Source: Ministeria vibrans ATCC 50519 (lineage: Eukaryota > Opisthokonta > Filasterea). From it: a DNA stretch of 24,927 nt. Of the stretch, positions 1 to 9,032 are shown piece by piece. Every line of letters starts with the position of its first letter. Within the stretch, counting starts at the first letter, position 1. Made by a program: the position numbers and the translations under genes. The notes beneath the pieces were generated by a model. That model did not search any database and was not told where the DNA came from. It worked only from the letters and a program-made list of their open reading frames with translations. The stretch spans positions 27,631-52,557 of the forward strand of contig CALSCP010001883.1 of assembly GCA_943704425.1 (NCBI GenBank), given 5' to 3'.

Positions 1-2
<2 letters not shown>

Positions 3-50
<48 letters not shown>
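3..50. repeat. (GA)n microsatellite at window edge
   Basis: An uninterrupted run of GA dinucleotides, 24 units, at the very start of the window. It may continue outside it. Similar GA/CT tracts recur at 3636-3660 and 18873-18892, so it looks like ordinary microsatellite expansion in this genome. Confidence 0.95.
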
Positions 51-51
<1 letters not shown>

Positions 52-434
52 GAATGTGAGTTTGGGGGTTGTCTGAAAAAAAAAGACTTTCTCTCTCACC
101 TGTCAAAAACAAAGGAAAGTGCCAATGAATCACGATCAGTCGACGCGTATACGGTGCGTGTAAAGTATGGACTCATGACATTGACAAGGGCGGCGCGCCA
201 TGGCGACGAGGGGACTCCGAATGAGAGGCACTACAGAATTCAGAATTTGGTGAGTTGATAGAGCGTTGATTGCAGAGTTGTACGTCGTCGGCGCCCGCGG
301 AGAGGTCAGTGTAATCGCCGCAAGAGCTCATATATAGAATACGTACGACAATTTGTGTGTGTGTGCAGTGCTATTCAGTGTTTCACTTGGAACTGATTAC
401 TGATCTTCATTTTTTTCGCATTCATTCACTCTAT
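51..434. other. no gene recognised
   Basis: About 380 bp with short ORFs only. There is no codon pattern, splice-bounded reading frame or RNA gene that I can support. It precedes a weak open stretch that starts near 435. Confidence 0.4.
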
Positions 435-653
435 ATGTCGTCTCTGTATTGTAAAATTGAAGATAGAGCTCAAAGGGGATTCATTGCGTTGAATGCTTGT
501 GATGTTACTGATGTAGCGGACGCGAAATTCGAATGTTTTATGATGGTCGTTGTGGCACCGGTAGATGTGTCAAAGTTTAAGGGGCAGTCGACAACGTCGC
601 TGGCTCCTCATGCTGAGCTGTTTGTGCCGCGACTAATGGAAGTGGTGCGTTGA
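435..653 (+). pseudogene. possible gene fragment, faint PH-domain-like
   Basis: An open frame from an internal ATG at 435 to the TGA ending at 653 contains a stretch reading CKIEDRAQRGFIALNACDV followed by a valine/methionine-rich segment. The pattern of glycine, alternating hydrophobics and 'C-x-V-x-D-V' faintly recalls the middle strands of a PH domain, but it is too short (about 40 residues) to be a domain. No upstream or downstream exon could be joined to it. It may be a decayed gene piece or chance. Confidence 0.2.
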
Positions 654-1093
654 CGTGTGTATCGACGACATGGTTGTCTGTGCCAGAGTGAGTGCTGCAA
701 ACAATGATAAAGCGTGTGCATGACTCCCGCCAAAAACTGCCGACCAAACCGGTGTACATCAATTGCACCTGAGCAGGTACCGGAACCGTGATCTTGATCG
801 TTTTGCTCGTTCAACGCTGACAACGTTAATTTCCGCACGGGGTCGTTGGCGCGCAATCGACTGCTAGCCGTGGCGTCGGTCTGAACAGGCTCTGCATACC
901 GCGGCACGGCACGTCGTCGTGTGTGGAAGATGGCTAACGTCCCCTCGCCAAGGATGAGCGTGTGCTGAGATCCTTCGCCGAGACGGCACACGAGTCGGAG
1001 GTGGCGCACATCATTGTTACTGTGCTTCAGCCGCTTGTCACCAGATCGCAACACGTACACAGCGTCCAAGTCACCCTTCAAAGGCACACTGAG
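608..1093 (-). CDS. uncharacterised open frame of about 160 codons
   Basis: A continuous reading frame on the minus strand, preceded by a possible CAG acceptor near 1090 and ending in TGA near 608. The first 65 codons (starting LKGDLDAVYVLRSGDKRL) have a protein-like composition with alternating hydrophobic residues. The last 50 do not look like a folded protein. I recognise no family. There is no clear ATG, so if real it is an internal or terminal exon, or a gene remnant lying next to the TPR relic at 1159-1453. Confidence 0.22.
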   Translation of the reverse strand, partial: LSVPLKGDLDAVYVLRSGDKRLKHSNNDVRHLRLVCRLGEGSQHTLILGEGTLAIFHTRRRAVPRYAEPVQTDATASSRLRANDPVRKLTLSALNEQNDQDHGSGTCSGAIDVHRFGRQFLAGVMHTLYHCLQHSLWHRQPCRRYTRQRTTSISRGTNSSA

Positions 1094-1158
1094 ACAACAA
1101 ATGCCGTGCTGACGGCCGAGGTAGCTTTTCGTTCACTGCGGTCTCCCAACGGACTCCC

Positions 1159-1453
1159 AACATGGCCAATGTGTTCAAGGCACAAGGAGACTACAGTCGT
1201 GCTCTTGAGTACTATGAGCGTGCTCTGACCATCTGTGAGAAGTCTGTTGGTCCCGACCACCCATCCACAGGCGGCACATTGAACATGTAACATGGCCAAT
1301 GTGTTCAAGGCACAAGGAGACTACAGTCGTGCTCTTGAGTACTATGAGCGTGCTCTGACCATCCGTGAGAAGTCTGTTGGTCCCGACCACCCATCCACAG
1401 GCAACACTTTAAAAAACTTTACTGGCCGTCTTCGTAGAAACTTTGCGGAGTAG
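1159..1453 (+). pseudogene. TPR-repeat (kinesin-light-chain type) gene relic, two units
   Basis: Two near-identical copies of a 42-residue TPR unit lie at about 1159-1272 and 1289-1402. Each contains the signature AQGDYSRALEYYERALTI followed by EKSVGPDHPST, the pattern of kinesin-light-chain-like TPR repeats that mediate protein binding. The copies start 130 bp apart instead of the 126 bp expected for a 42-residue repeat. An extra ATGT at the junction breaks the frame and creates an in-frame TAA. The second copy runs on to TAG at 1451-1453. No promoter-proximal exon or further repeats are present. This is therefore a fragment of a repeat-protein gene, not a working gene. The near identity of the two copies suggests recent copying from an intact family member. 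Confidence 0.75.
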
Positions 1454-1785
1454 AAATATTCTTCGCATGGTAGCAGGAGCAACTTGGCCTGTAAATCGTT
1501 CGCAGCAAACTCGTGCAGACGGAGTCACAGTCGCGTATCACCACGCACATCAATAGCCGGTTAATTTTGAATAAATCCCTATCGCACGCTCCGCATGATT
1601 GCTTAATTCATTGTCGTCTGTGTCATGCGAGGAATTAGAGCCGCTTGACCTGCGTGTGATGAAACAGTAAGCAGTGACAAAGTTGAGGGTGCTTAATGTC
1701 AGATAAATATAACCAATCTCAACGCAAATGAACCAATCGCCACCATTCCTTCATACTGTACACTCGTTCCTCCCCACTTTGCACT
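1454..1785. other. intergenic, no gene recognised
   Basis: Some 330 bp between the TPR relic and the 3' end of the GOLGA7/ERF4-like gene, which is on the minus strand and so has its 3' UTR here. I see no exon or RNA gene. Confidence 0.5.
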
Positions 1786-2266
1786 TCAACGGGCCGAATG
1801 GATCTCGAGCCGACGGAATCCCGCATACTGCGGGTTCCCCAGGACCAGTCCCTTGGGTCGGTATACTCGCTCGTTCTCCACCGACACAAAGTTGGCCAGT
1901 TCTCTCATTCTCTATCAAGAACACACCCAGTCAGTCAACCCTAACCCTAACCCCAACTCGCTTCCGTTGCTTGTTTTACCTTTGCATAGTTTGTCTCAAT
2001 GCACAAGTATGTCAGATAGCCCGTCACACATCCAAAGAACCCTTCCAACAGCACTCCAAGGTCTGTCGTCTCCGCCTAATAAATGCACACGGCGTCTCAA
2101 TAACGAGTCACTGCCGTTCACGCTACTCAAATACAAACCTTGGCCATTATTGAGTTGATTTCGCGCACTGTCTTCTTAAAGTCGCTCTCTGGTAACTACA
2201 AAGAGAAAAGAAACTTAACCATCATCCACCCACCCTGCCTTGTGTGTGTGTGTGTGTGTGTATGTG

Positions 2267-2307
<41 letters not shown>

Positions 2308-2839
2308 GGGGCTCACACACCATTGCTGCCAGTTGTGGCGGATAGCTGGGATCAAAGCGGACGCCCATTCCAACTGCATAGTCTCGTTCGACGAACACAT
2401 GAACGGGTTCGGGCCCATCGTCCGTCTAAGCAGACACACGTTACAAAGAGCACTCCCCCCACCCACCACGCACACACAGGCCCCACCTCGACTTCTCTCG
2501 GGGCCTCTGCCGTTCTGTTGCTGTCCAGAGAGACCTGTATGCCGCCCGACAGACTGCGCGGTTGAGGTCAGGCCAATCGCGCTCCTCTTTCGATATCTTA
2601 CCTCGCGCCGCAGTACTGGCAAAAGCTATCATTCATGCTACTCATTTTCTGGCATGATGGGCATTGTACCTCCGACTGAGGTCGTTGACAAAGCGGGAGA
2701 GGGGAGAGAAACGGGAGAAAAAGGGGTTAGGACGGTCCTTTGCTGTTTCCAGCCTTACCCGCATGTCGTGTTCAGCACCTGGTGGTGCAGAGTCAAGGTC
2801 ACCAACGACTGCAACAAGGTCCAAGTCGTCGTCGCTCAT
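1786..2839 (-). CDS. GOLGA7/ERF4-family palmitoyltransferase partner with N-terminal zinc ribbon
   Basis: Seven small exons (2839-2759, 2675-2602, 2553-2487, 2425-2321, 2195-2139, 2075-1980, 1911-1786) join in frame to give 201 residues. Every intron is GT...AG (61-125 bp where measured beyond the first two). Residues 82-201 match the GOLGA7/ERF4 family along their length: VFVERDYAVGMGVRF, then PQLAAMLPESDFKKTVREIN, then the membrane-associating LEGFFGCVTGYLTYLCIETN and ERVYRPKGLVLGNP. In animals and yeast such proteins bind DHHC acyltransferases (DHHC9/Erf2) at the Golgi or ER that palmitoylate Ras. The first of the two human palmitoylated cysteines is Phe here; the second is kept. Residues 32-49 form a C-x2-C...C-x2-C zinc ribbon that human GOLGA7 lacks. 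Start is the ATG at 2839, 448 bp from the divergent WAVE start. Role is inferred from the family. Confidence 0.9.
1937..1954. repeat. short interstitial telomere-like repeat inside an intron
   Basis: The plus strand reads AACCCTAACCCTAACCCC, about two and a half TTAGGG-type units on the other strand. It lies inside the last intron (1979-1912) of the GOLGA7/ERF4-like gene, on the G-rich transcribed-sense strand, with three G-tracts only. Confidence 0.85.
2241..2305. repeat. (TG)n/(CA)n microsatellite in an intron
   Basis: A 65-bp TG tract with two interruptions. It lies inside intron 4 (2320-2196) of the GOLGA7/ERF4-like gene, where it reads as (CA)n in the transcript. It occupies half of the 125-bp intron, just after the donor. 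Confidence 0.95.
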
Positions 2840-3287
2840 TTTCGTTGTGTGTCAAAAGAGAGTCTCTCGCAAGTGCAGATGAAATAAAACAGCCCCTCAA
2901 GTACGATCAGTTGATTATGATTCACGGGTTTCTTAGAAGTTAGAGACTTAGAGTAAGAAAAGAGTGCTGAGTAACAACTGAAATGATATTGATTTACAAT
3001 TAATAAATTCAATTATTGAGTAGACTATTGAGTCAAGAGTTCGTCAAGAGCTTATGATTGATATCTAACCGAGAGGCATCAATAAAGCCCTAACCAGCGC
3101 CACACTGCCCACTGGGCGAATTTATTATCTTTCTGCTGACCACAAAGGGCCCTAAGCTCAGTCTAAGGCACTGGAGCGTTGACAGGGAGCATTGTTTTTG
3201 TAGAGTTCGCAAAATGCAAAGTATCAAAATTCAAATTGAATAAGATAAAATAAATTATCTTTTCTCTGCTCCTCCTCGCGTCTCATC
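2840..3287. promoter_or_regulatory. shared divergent promoter region (ERF4-like / WAVE)
   Basis: 448 bp separate the two opposed start codons. The sequence is AT-rich, especially 2980-3040 and 3220-3265, and has no exon. It must hold both promoters and 5' UTRs. I see no motif I can name. Confidence 0.5.
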
Positions 3288-5429
3288 ATGCCGATGGTCA
3301 TTCGCACCGTGGTCACTAAAAGTGACGCGGTCATGGGCCTCGCTGCACCCGGACAAGTCAAGGTAGTCCCCACAGCCCATCTCCCGTTCATTTCTCACCT
3401 CTCCACCACCCGCCCGCCCCCTCCCTGTGCTGCAGTCAAGCGAAGAGATGCTCCAGGCGTGTGTGGTCGGCAGCCTGGCCGACTCCATCCACGAACTTGG
3501 CCAGATTGCTGCGTATGCGGCTGAGGTCTTTGACGGTCTGCTCTCCACGACCACCGACATGTTCTCACGCACCGTGGCCTTGGGCCACCGCATTGACAAG
3601 GTCACTTGCTTCCCTCCTTCTTCTCCTATTTGACTTTCTCTCTCTCTCTCTCTTTCTCTCTTTTTTTTTTCTTTTTTTTTTTCCGTTTTTTGTTTTTTTC
3701 GCATTCGTTTTTGGTTCGACCAAGCTGACGCCATCCATGAAGCACCCCATCCCCCTGCCCTCTCCCAGCACGTTCTCAATCCCTTCCTCTCTCCCTATTT
3801 CGCTCTTCTACTCCAGTTTTTCGTTTTGCTGTTTCGACCGCACTCTCTCATATCCCCACTGATTTCCTGTGCGCAGCTCCCTCCTACTCAGCAGACACCT
3901 TCTTGTGCAGACTGCTGTCTTATCCAAATATCAGATCTCTCAAGATCTTCTCAGTCTTTCTCCTTCTCAATGAATCTTTTTTAACTCTCTCTCTCTGTGT
4001 CTGTTCCCTTTCGTAGATCGAGACCCAGCTGCCGCAAATGCAAGAGCAGGCGGAGCGAAACGAGTTTAGCTTTGCGGTGGAGCGCGACGACTGGAGAAAC
4101 AAGCTGAAGCCAGACCAGACACAGATTCTGACAGTCGGCTCGCGAATGGCTCCCATTGCTCGCGTCTACACGGGCGTCAGTCCCAACCCGCCCATGAAGC
4201 AGCTCGACTCGTTCCGCGAAGATGGCATGCCATGCATGAAGCTCTACTCGTACCCACAGTTTTTCCAAGAGGAATGGATTCGTCTGCGTCAAAAGGAGGC
4301 GTCGGAGCGCGACAACCGTCGCAAGAAGAAGAAGAAGTTGCAGGTGCGTCCGAGCATTGCCGAGCGACCGCGCGCCAACGTGCGCGTCAAGGAAGTCGCC
4401 GTGAAGAAGTACGACTCGCATGGCAACGTTGTGGCCGAGGAGAAGAGCGGCGGCGGCGGTGGCGGTGCCACTGCTCGTCCCGCCGGTCCCCCGCCACCAC
4501 GACCCGGTAATGCCGCTGCCAAACTCGGTGCACCTCCTCCACCCCCACCTGGTGGCAAGCGACCCCAAGGCAAGCCCCAAGCAGCGCCCCCACCGCCACC
4601 ACCGGGTGCCAAGGCCATTGCCAAGCCAGGCCAGCCTCCACCACCCGCCCCCAGCACCACCACCAACAACACCAACGCCGTCGCTGCAGCTGCCGCCGCA
4701 TCTGCACCGTCATCCTCACTTCCCTCGTCCGCCCCACCCGCAGCACCCCCGTCGTCGTCTGCTCCGCCTGCACCCACACACTCTAAGAAGGCATCCATTG
4801 TCCCTGCCGAGGCAACCCCTTCGCCGCCCCCACCGCCGCCTCCCATGGATGATCTCATTCCGCCCCCACCGCCACCTCCGGAAGAGGAAGAGTTTGATCT
4901 GGGCATTGGCACCGACACCTTTGACCAGTCAGTCGCCGCTGCCAACGTCGCAGCAGACGCAGGTGCGCCCCCTGCACCACCACCGCCCATGGACGAGTAC
5001 TCGGGCGTCCTCGAGGGCATGGAGCTGCCTCCGCCGCCTCCGAGCGACCCCCCGCCGCCCCTTGTCTTCAACGCCCCCTCCTCCGGTGCCGACGGTGCTG
5101 CCTCGGCGCGCCCCAAGTCCTCCATGGTTGCCGCCAAGCCCGTGGTTGACCCTCGCAACAACCTCCTTGATCAAATTCGCGCGGGTCGTACCCTGCGCAA
5201 GGTCGAGAACGACGACGAAGGCGGTGACACGATCGGCGGACTCAAGCGCGACAGCAGTGCCCTTAGCGGTGGCGTCCGTCGCAACCCGTCGAGTGCGTCG
5301 CGTGCCGGTGCGCCTCCTCGCATGGACTTCCAGAGCGAACTCACCTCCATTCTCGCCCGTCGCATGGCCATGGAAGTGTCCGAGTCCGAATCGTCCAGCG
5401 ACGAAGAGGACAACGAAGATTGGGATTAA
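3288..5429 (+). CDS. SCAR/WAVE actin nucleation-promoting factor
   Basis: Exons 3288-3362, 3436-3600 and 4017-5429 (both introns phase 0) give 550 residues. WAVE proteins, held in the WAVE regulatory complex, activate Arp2/3 downstream of Rac at the plasma membrane. Exons 1-2 and the start of exon 3 supply the N-terminal WAVE homology domain: the helix ASSEEML...LADSIHELGQIAAYAAEVF pairs with the complex-forming helix, and PPMKQLDSFREDGMPCMKLY is the typical 'dDG...LkfYs' segment. A basic stretch with KKKKK follows near residue 183. Residues about 240-445 are proline-rich with many polyproline runs (profilin/SH3 sites). The C terminus is a full VCA module: WH2 (NNLLDQIRAGRTLRKVE, about 460-478), central helix (ELTSILARRMAMEVSESE, about 518-535) and an acidic tail ending EDWD whose Trp contacts Arp2/3. 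Intron 2 (416 bp) is CT- and T-rich. Length is normal for the family. Confidence 0.96.
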
Positions 5430-5678
5430 GTAGAAGTTTTTTTTTAAAATGAAGTTCATACATATTATTATTACAAAACTATCACAAATTATTGAGTTGT
5501 CTTGTGAGCTATTACTATTCTCTGTCACTGAAGGAGTGGCTGTCGATTGAATGAGTCGAGAAGAGAGTCACAACTCACAAGACGCTCACTGACACTGGGT
5601 CATTAGTTCACTTCATTCATGTCTGATAAATCACTAAAAAGTATTTCGGCTCAAAATCATTTATTAGTGATTTATAAT
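5430..5678. other. intergenic: WAVE 3' end and former upstream region of the sedolisin gene
   Basis: About 250 bp of AT-rich sequence. Before the transposon inserted, this joined directly to 9000 onward, so it probably held the sedolisin promoter. It contains a 12-bp inverted repeat (5626-5637 and 5664-5675, 26-nt loop) ending just before the target duplication. Confidence 0.6.
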
Positions 5679-5687
5679 TATAATAAT
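5679..5687. repeat. target site duplication, left copy
   Basis: TATAATAAT immediately before the transposon, identical to 8991-8999. Nine base pairs is the standard duplication length of Mutator-like elements. Confidence 0.9.
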
Positions 5688-5866
5688 GAGTAAAAGTCAG
5701 AACCCACCCATTTCAAAATTGAAAAGTCAGAACCCACCCATTTTCAAATCCTTGCTCAGAACCCACCCATTTTCAAATCCTTGCTCAGAACCCACCCATT
5801 TTCAAATCCTTGCTCAGAACCCACCCACAGACCCACTTTCAAATCCTTGCTCAGAACCCACCCATT
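5688..5866 (+). repeat. MULE left terminal inverted repeat with six iterons
   Basis: Copies of CAGAACCCACCCA begin at 5698, 5728, 5757, 5786, 5815 and 5852, so steps are 30, 29, 29, 29 and 37. The last step is longer because of a small partial duplication (ACAGACCCAC). Regular spacing suggests transposase-binding sites. Confidence 0.93.
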
Positions 5867-6080
5867 CCAATTTCCAGATAGGCGAATTGGCGACATCAGA
5901 TTTCCGTCATTCCATGCATTCGCATGCAAGCTTGCCTGTTGCTTGGTACGTTTGGTGTTTCTTATTATCTCTAAAGTTGGTATGTTTGGTGTTTCTTATT
6001 ATCTCTAAAGCATCATTGTTGAATGATCACTATCTGCACTGATCACTCTTTTTGTTACGCCGTTGTCTTCTTCTTTTGCC

Positions 6081-8778
6081 ATGGAGGGCGACACAGTGGA
6101 TGCCGCGATGCTTGGGGACGATAGCGATGCTGGAGGCGTGCCTCGCACAGTCAGGAGCACGCGATTGATTTTGGCGCGCAAACGCTAAATCTCTCTGCTT
6201 CCTCCCTGCAGACACGCGATTTCATCGCCCTGGGCGACACTGTCCCACAGGCCGAGTACAAGGATACTTTCAAGCCTGGGAGTGCATTTCCATCAAAATC
6301 CGCTCTAAACGACGGACGCTACCGACTCGAGGCGCTCACGAATCTGCAGTCGCGCTGCCTGCAGAACAACAACTCGATGCGCTTCACGTTTGTGTGTTCG
6401 ACGGCGCCCAAGGAGTCTACGCGCGTGCCCGAAGCCGGCTGCACGTTCCACGTACGCGCGCGCGCCCGTGGCAGCGAATTTGTTGTCCTCTCCTCCAACC
6501 TCGTCCACACATGCGACTCACTCGCCAACCGCAGCAGCGTCCGCCGCAACCCGTCGCTGTCGGTCAGCGCCGTGGCCAACGCCGCCCGCTCGGTCGTGCC
6601 GACGACTCTTTCCGGCAAACGCGGCGATGCGACGAAAGCAATGCTCGCCAAAACCGGAGACGGCGCCGCCGCGAGCGCGTCGGCGCTGCGTCGCGGGGTT
6701 ACTGTCGCGTCATCCGAATTCGCGGCGACTACGCACGCTGAGCCGTGGGGCGCTCTCGTTGCCTACATCGACGCCTTTGACAAGGCCGACACGCTCAACT
6801 TGGGCGTGTTCGAAGTGGACGCCGACGTTTCGCCAGACGGCTGCGCTACATTCAAGCGCGCGATCTTGTGCCCTGGATCTACTGTCAGAATGCTGACCAG
6901 CGGCCTCGTCAGCGACATTGTCTGCATTGACTTCGGTCATCTCGGCGGGCGCGTCCGCAGCGTCGAATCGTTTCTTCATGCTCACATTGAAGGTGCGTAC
7001 GGGCGCATGCTGGCCCGGCCGTGGAGCGACGTGGACACGACGATGATGCGGACGAGGACGACGAGGAGAACGAGAGTGGTGCAGGCGAGGACGAAGCGGC
7101 GAGCCGTGCTGGCGTCGGTGGCCAAGCTGAACGGAAGCGCGCGGCAACAGAGCTAGAGGAGAGTACCGGCGACACGATGGCCAAGCGCCGTCGATGCATG
7201 GGACGACCGGCGGCGACCACATCTGGCTTTGGCAGCCTCGCGGTCGTCACAGCGCGCACGTTCACGCAGTCGCGCGTATTGCTCGCTGTGGGTGTGGTGG
7301 AGAAGGAGAGCGCTGAGGAAGCCAAATGGGTGCTCGAGACGATGGAAGCACATGTGCGATTCACACAGCACCACGGCGGCATCAAAGTGATCTGCGATCG
7401 TGGCATCGCACTCAACAGTGCGATTGGCCAAGTGTACGGAGAGCTCGCCGACGTCGTCCACTGCATAATCCACTTCAAGCGCAATCTTTGCGGATTCCTG
7501 GCGACGTGCGACGACCTCACCAGCAAGGCTGACCGAATCGTCATCATGCAACATTTCGAGGTCGCCGCCAACACCCCAGACACGCTCGTCTTCGAGGACG
7601 CCATGGCTGCTATCGAGCGACTGAGCAAGAAGAGCTTCAAGTACATCACCGACGGTCATCCGCCGCGCGAGTGGGCTGCGAGCGTGATCGGACAACGCTT
7701 TAATCCGTTCGGCAACACAACGAGCAACGACGCTGAGACAGTGTTTGCGGCCGCGAGCGAGGAGAAGCGGCAGAGTGGCCCACTCGAGACTGTGCGAAAG
7801 GTGGTGGCCGACGCAGCGGCGCGCATCTACCAGGCGAAATCATTCTCGCGCCGGCCGGGCAACTTCTTGGCATCAGCTGCAATGAATAAGGAGTTCAACA
7901 GCCGTGCGCAATGGGGTGCCAGCAACCTCCGACTGGTCGTGCAACTGGACAACGAGCGTGTCCACGTCGCCAGCCACGACTGCCCCAGGCGCACTCTTGA
8001 AGTGGATCTGGCTGAGGCCACGCCGCGATCGTCTTGGTGCTCCTGTGGTCGCAACGCAGTCGATATTCTCCCGTGTGTACACGTGATTTGGGCTGTGAAG
8101 ATCTTTAAGCTGCGCGGCGGCGACGAGGCCTCGATTGTCCTCCCCGAGTCAACAGCGGCGTTCGTTTCCGAGCGCCTCCGAAACATCACAATGTACGTGC
8201 CGCCGACCAGCAACCTGCGCGCTGCGCCGAACATCAAGGCGCCGGTGTGGATCACGGTGGAGGTGCCGCGTTCCTACATTTTGCAGTCACCAACCCTTGT
8301 CAACATTGTGGAGCGCTCGGCCCCCGTGGCGCTCACGTCCAAGCAAGCTTTTCTTGCAATCACCGGGGCGCAAGCTCGGACTGGCGCACGCCATTCATCG
8401 TTCGGCGAGATCGACGTGAACGAAATGGCCGCGAAGCGCATCGCCGGCAACGAGATGCGCAAGAAGGTGAAGGTGACTTTGGGCGACGTGGCCGAGGCGC
8501 TGGGCAAGATCAACAAGCAGAGCAGCTCCGCAACAACTACAACGTCTACAGCAACAGCTACAACAACTACAACCACCTCAACGACACCCACAACCCCCGC
8601 GTCGGCTGCGCCCAACCCACCGACGGGCGACGCAGGCGATGAGGGGAAAACCAAGAAGAGCCGCGGCCGGCGCCCATGCCAGGCTTGCGGCCAGCTTGGA
8701 CATTACAAAAAGACGTGTCCAAAGCGCGAAATGAGCACGCCAGTTGAGCTTGGCGAGAATCAAGAGAACGAAGAGTGA
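6081..8778 (+). CDS. MULE transposase (zinc finger, DDE core, SWIM and zinc-knuckle)
   Basis: Proposed exons 6081-6149, 6212-6992 and 7151-8778 (introns GTCAGG...TGCAG and GTGCGT...ACAG) give 825 residues. An N-terminal WRKY/GCM1-like zinc finger for end binding is visible: FVC, then GCTFHVRARARG, then HTC. The DDE core has D in DIVCIDFGHL, D in VICDRGIALNSAIG and E in NTTSNDAETVFAA. The segment VLLAVGVVEKESAEEAKWVL is typical of the family. Near the C terminus come a SWIM finger (WCSCGRNAVDILPCVHV) and a CCHC knuckle (CQACGQLGHYKKTC) after a threonine-rich spacer at about 8520-8600. The frame changes between 6991 and 7150. A second intron solves this, but the skipped part (7021-7140) encodes an acidic stretch in the downstream frame, so a one-base frameshift is the alternative. 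Product is secure; exon limits are not. Confidence 0.85.
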
Positions 8779-8817
8779 AGCGAAATGAGTGAAAGAATTA
8801 AGAAAGAAAGTTTGTGG

Positions 8818-8990
8818 AAAATGGGTGGGTTCTGATCAAGGATTTGAAAATGGGTGGGTTCTGAGCAAGGATTTGAAAATGGGTGGGTTCTGAGCAAGGA
8901 TTTGAAAATGGGTGGGTTCTGAGCAAGGATTTGAAAATGGGTGGGTTCTGACTTTTCAATTTTGAAATGGGTGGGTTCTGACTTTCACTC
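8818..8990 (-). repeat. MULE right terminal inverted repeat with six iterons
   Basis: The complement of the left array: TGGGTGGGTTCTG begins at 8822, 8851, 8880, 8909, 8938 and 8968, an exact 29-bp ladder except for the outermost step of 30. The innermost copy carries one variant base in its linker (GATCAAGG for GAGCAAGG). Confidence 0.95.
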
Positions 8991-8999
8991 TATAATAAT
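8991..8999. repeat. target site duplication, right copy
   Basis: TATAATAAT directly after the element, matching 5679-5687. Confidence 0.9.
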
Positions 9000-9032
9000 T
9001 ATGATTAATTTATAATGGTTAATTATTTTCAC

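Larger units (their letters stand above)
5688..8990 (+). mobile_element. Mutator-like DNA transposon (MULE), apparently complete
   Basis: A 3303-bp element bounded by a perfect 9-bp duplication. The ends read GAGTAAAAGTCAGAACC on the left and, on the complementary strand, GAGTGAAAGTCAGAACC on the right. The terminal inverted repeats are about 175 bp and consist mainly of six copies each of a 13-mer (CAGAACCCACCCA) at 29-bp steps. Between them lies a single gene for a MULE transposase (6081-8778). Near-identical ends, an intact duplication and an open transposase point to recent insertion. A 34-bp tandem duplication (about 5943-6010) sits between the left repeat and the gene. Confidence 0.93.

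Noticed and set aside
1728-2158. Plus-strand ORFs of 141 and 101 codons
   Set aside because: They are antisense shadows of exons 5-7 of the minus-strand GOLGA7/ERF4-like gene, whose spliced product matches a known family.
2215-2887. Long ORFs across the TG/CA tract on both strands
   Set aside because: The long dipeptide runs (Thr-His, Cys-Val) come from the microsatellite, which lies in an intron; real exons use other frames.
4289-5161. 290-codon glycine-rich minus-strand ORF
   Set aside because: It is the complement of the proline-rich part of WAVE (CCN codons read as GGN). There is no independent support.
4420-5433. 337-codon plus-strand His/Pro/Arg-rich ORF
   Set aside because: Out-of-frame reading of the same proline-rich WAVE exon; composition is an artefact.
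5757-5864. Regular 29-bp repeats considered as a CRISPR-like array
   Set aside because: The 16-bp linkers between 13-mers are identical, not unique spacers, the same array occurs inverted at the other end, and the genome is eukaryotic; it is transposon terminal repeat.
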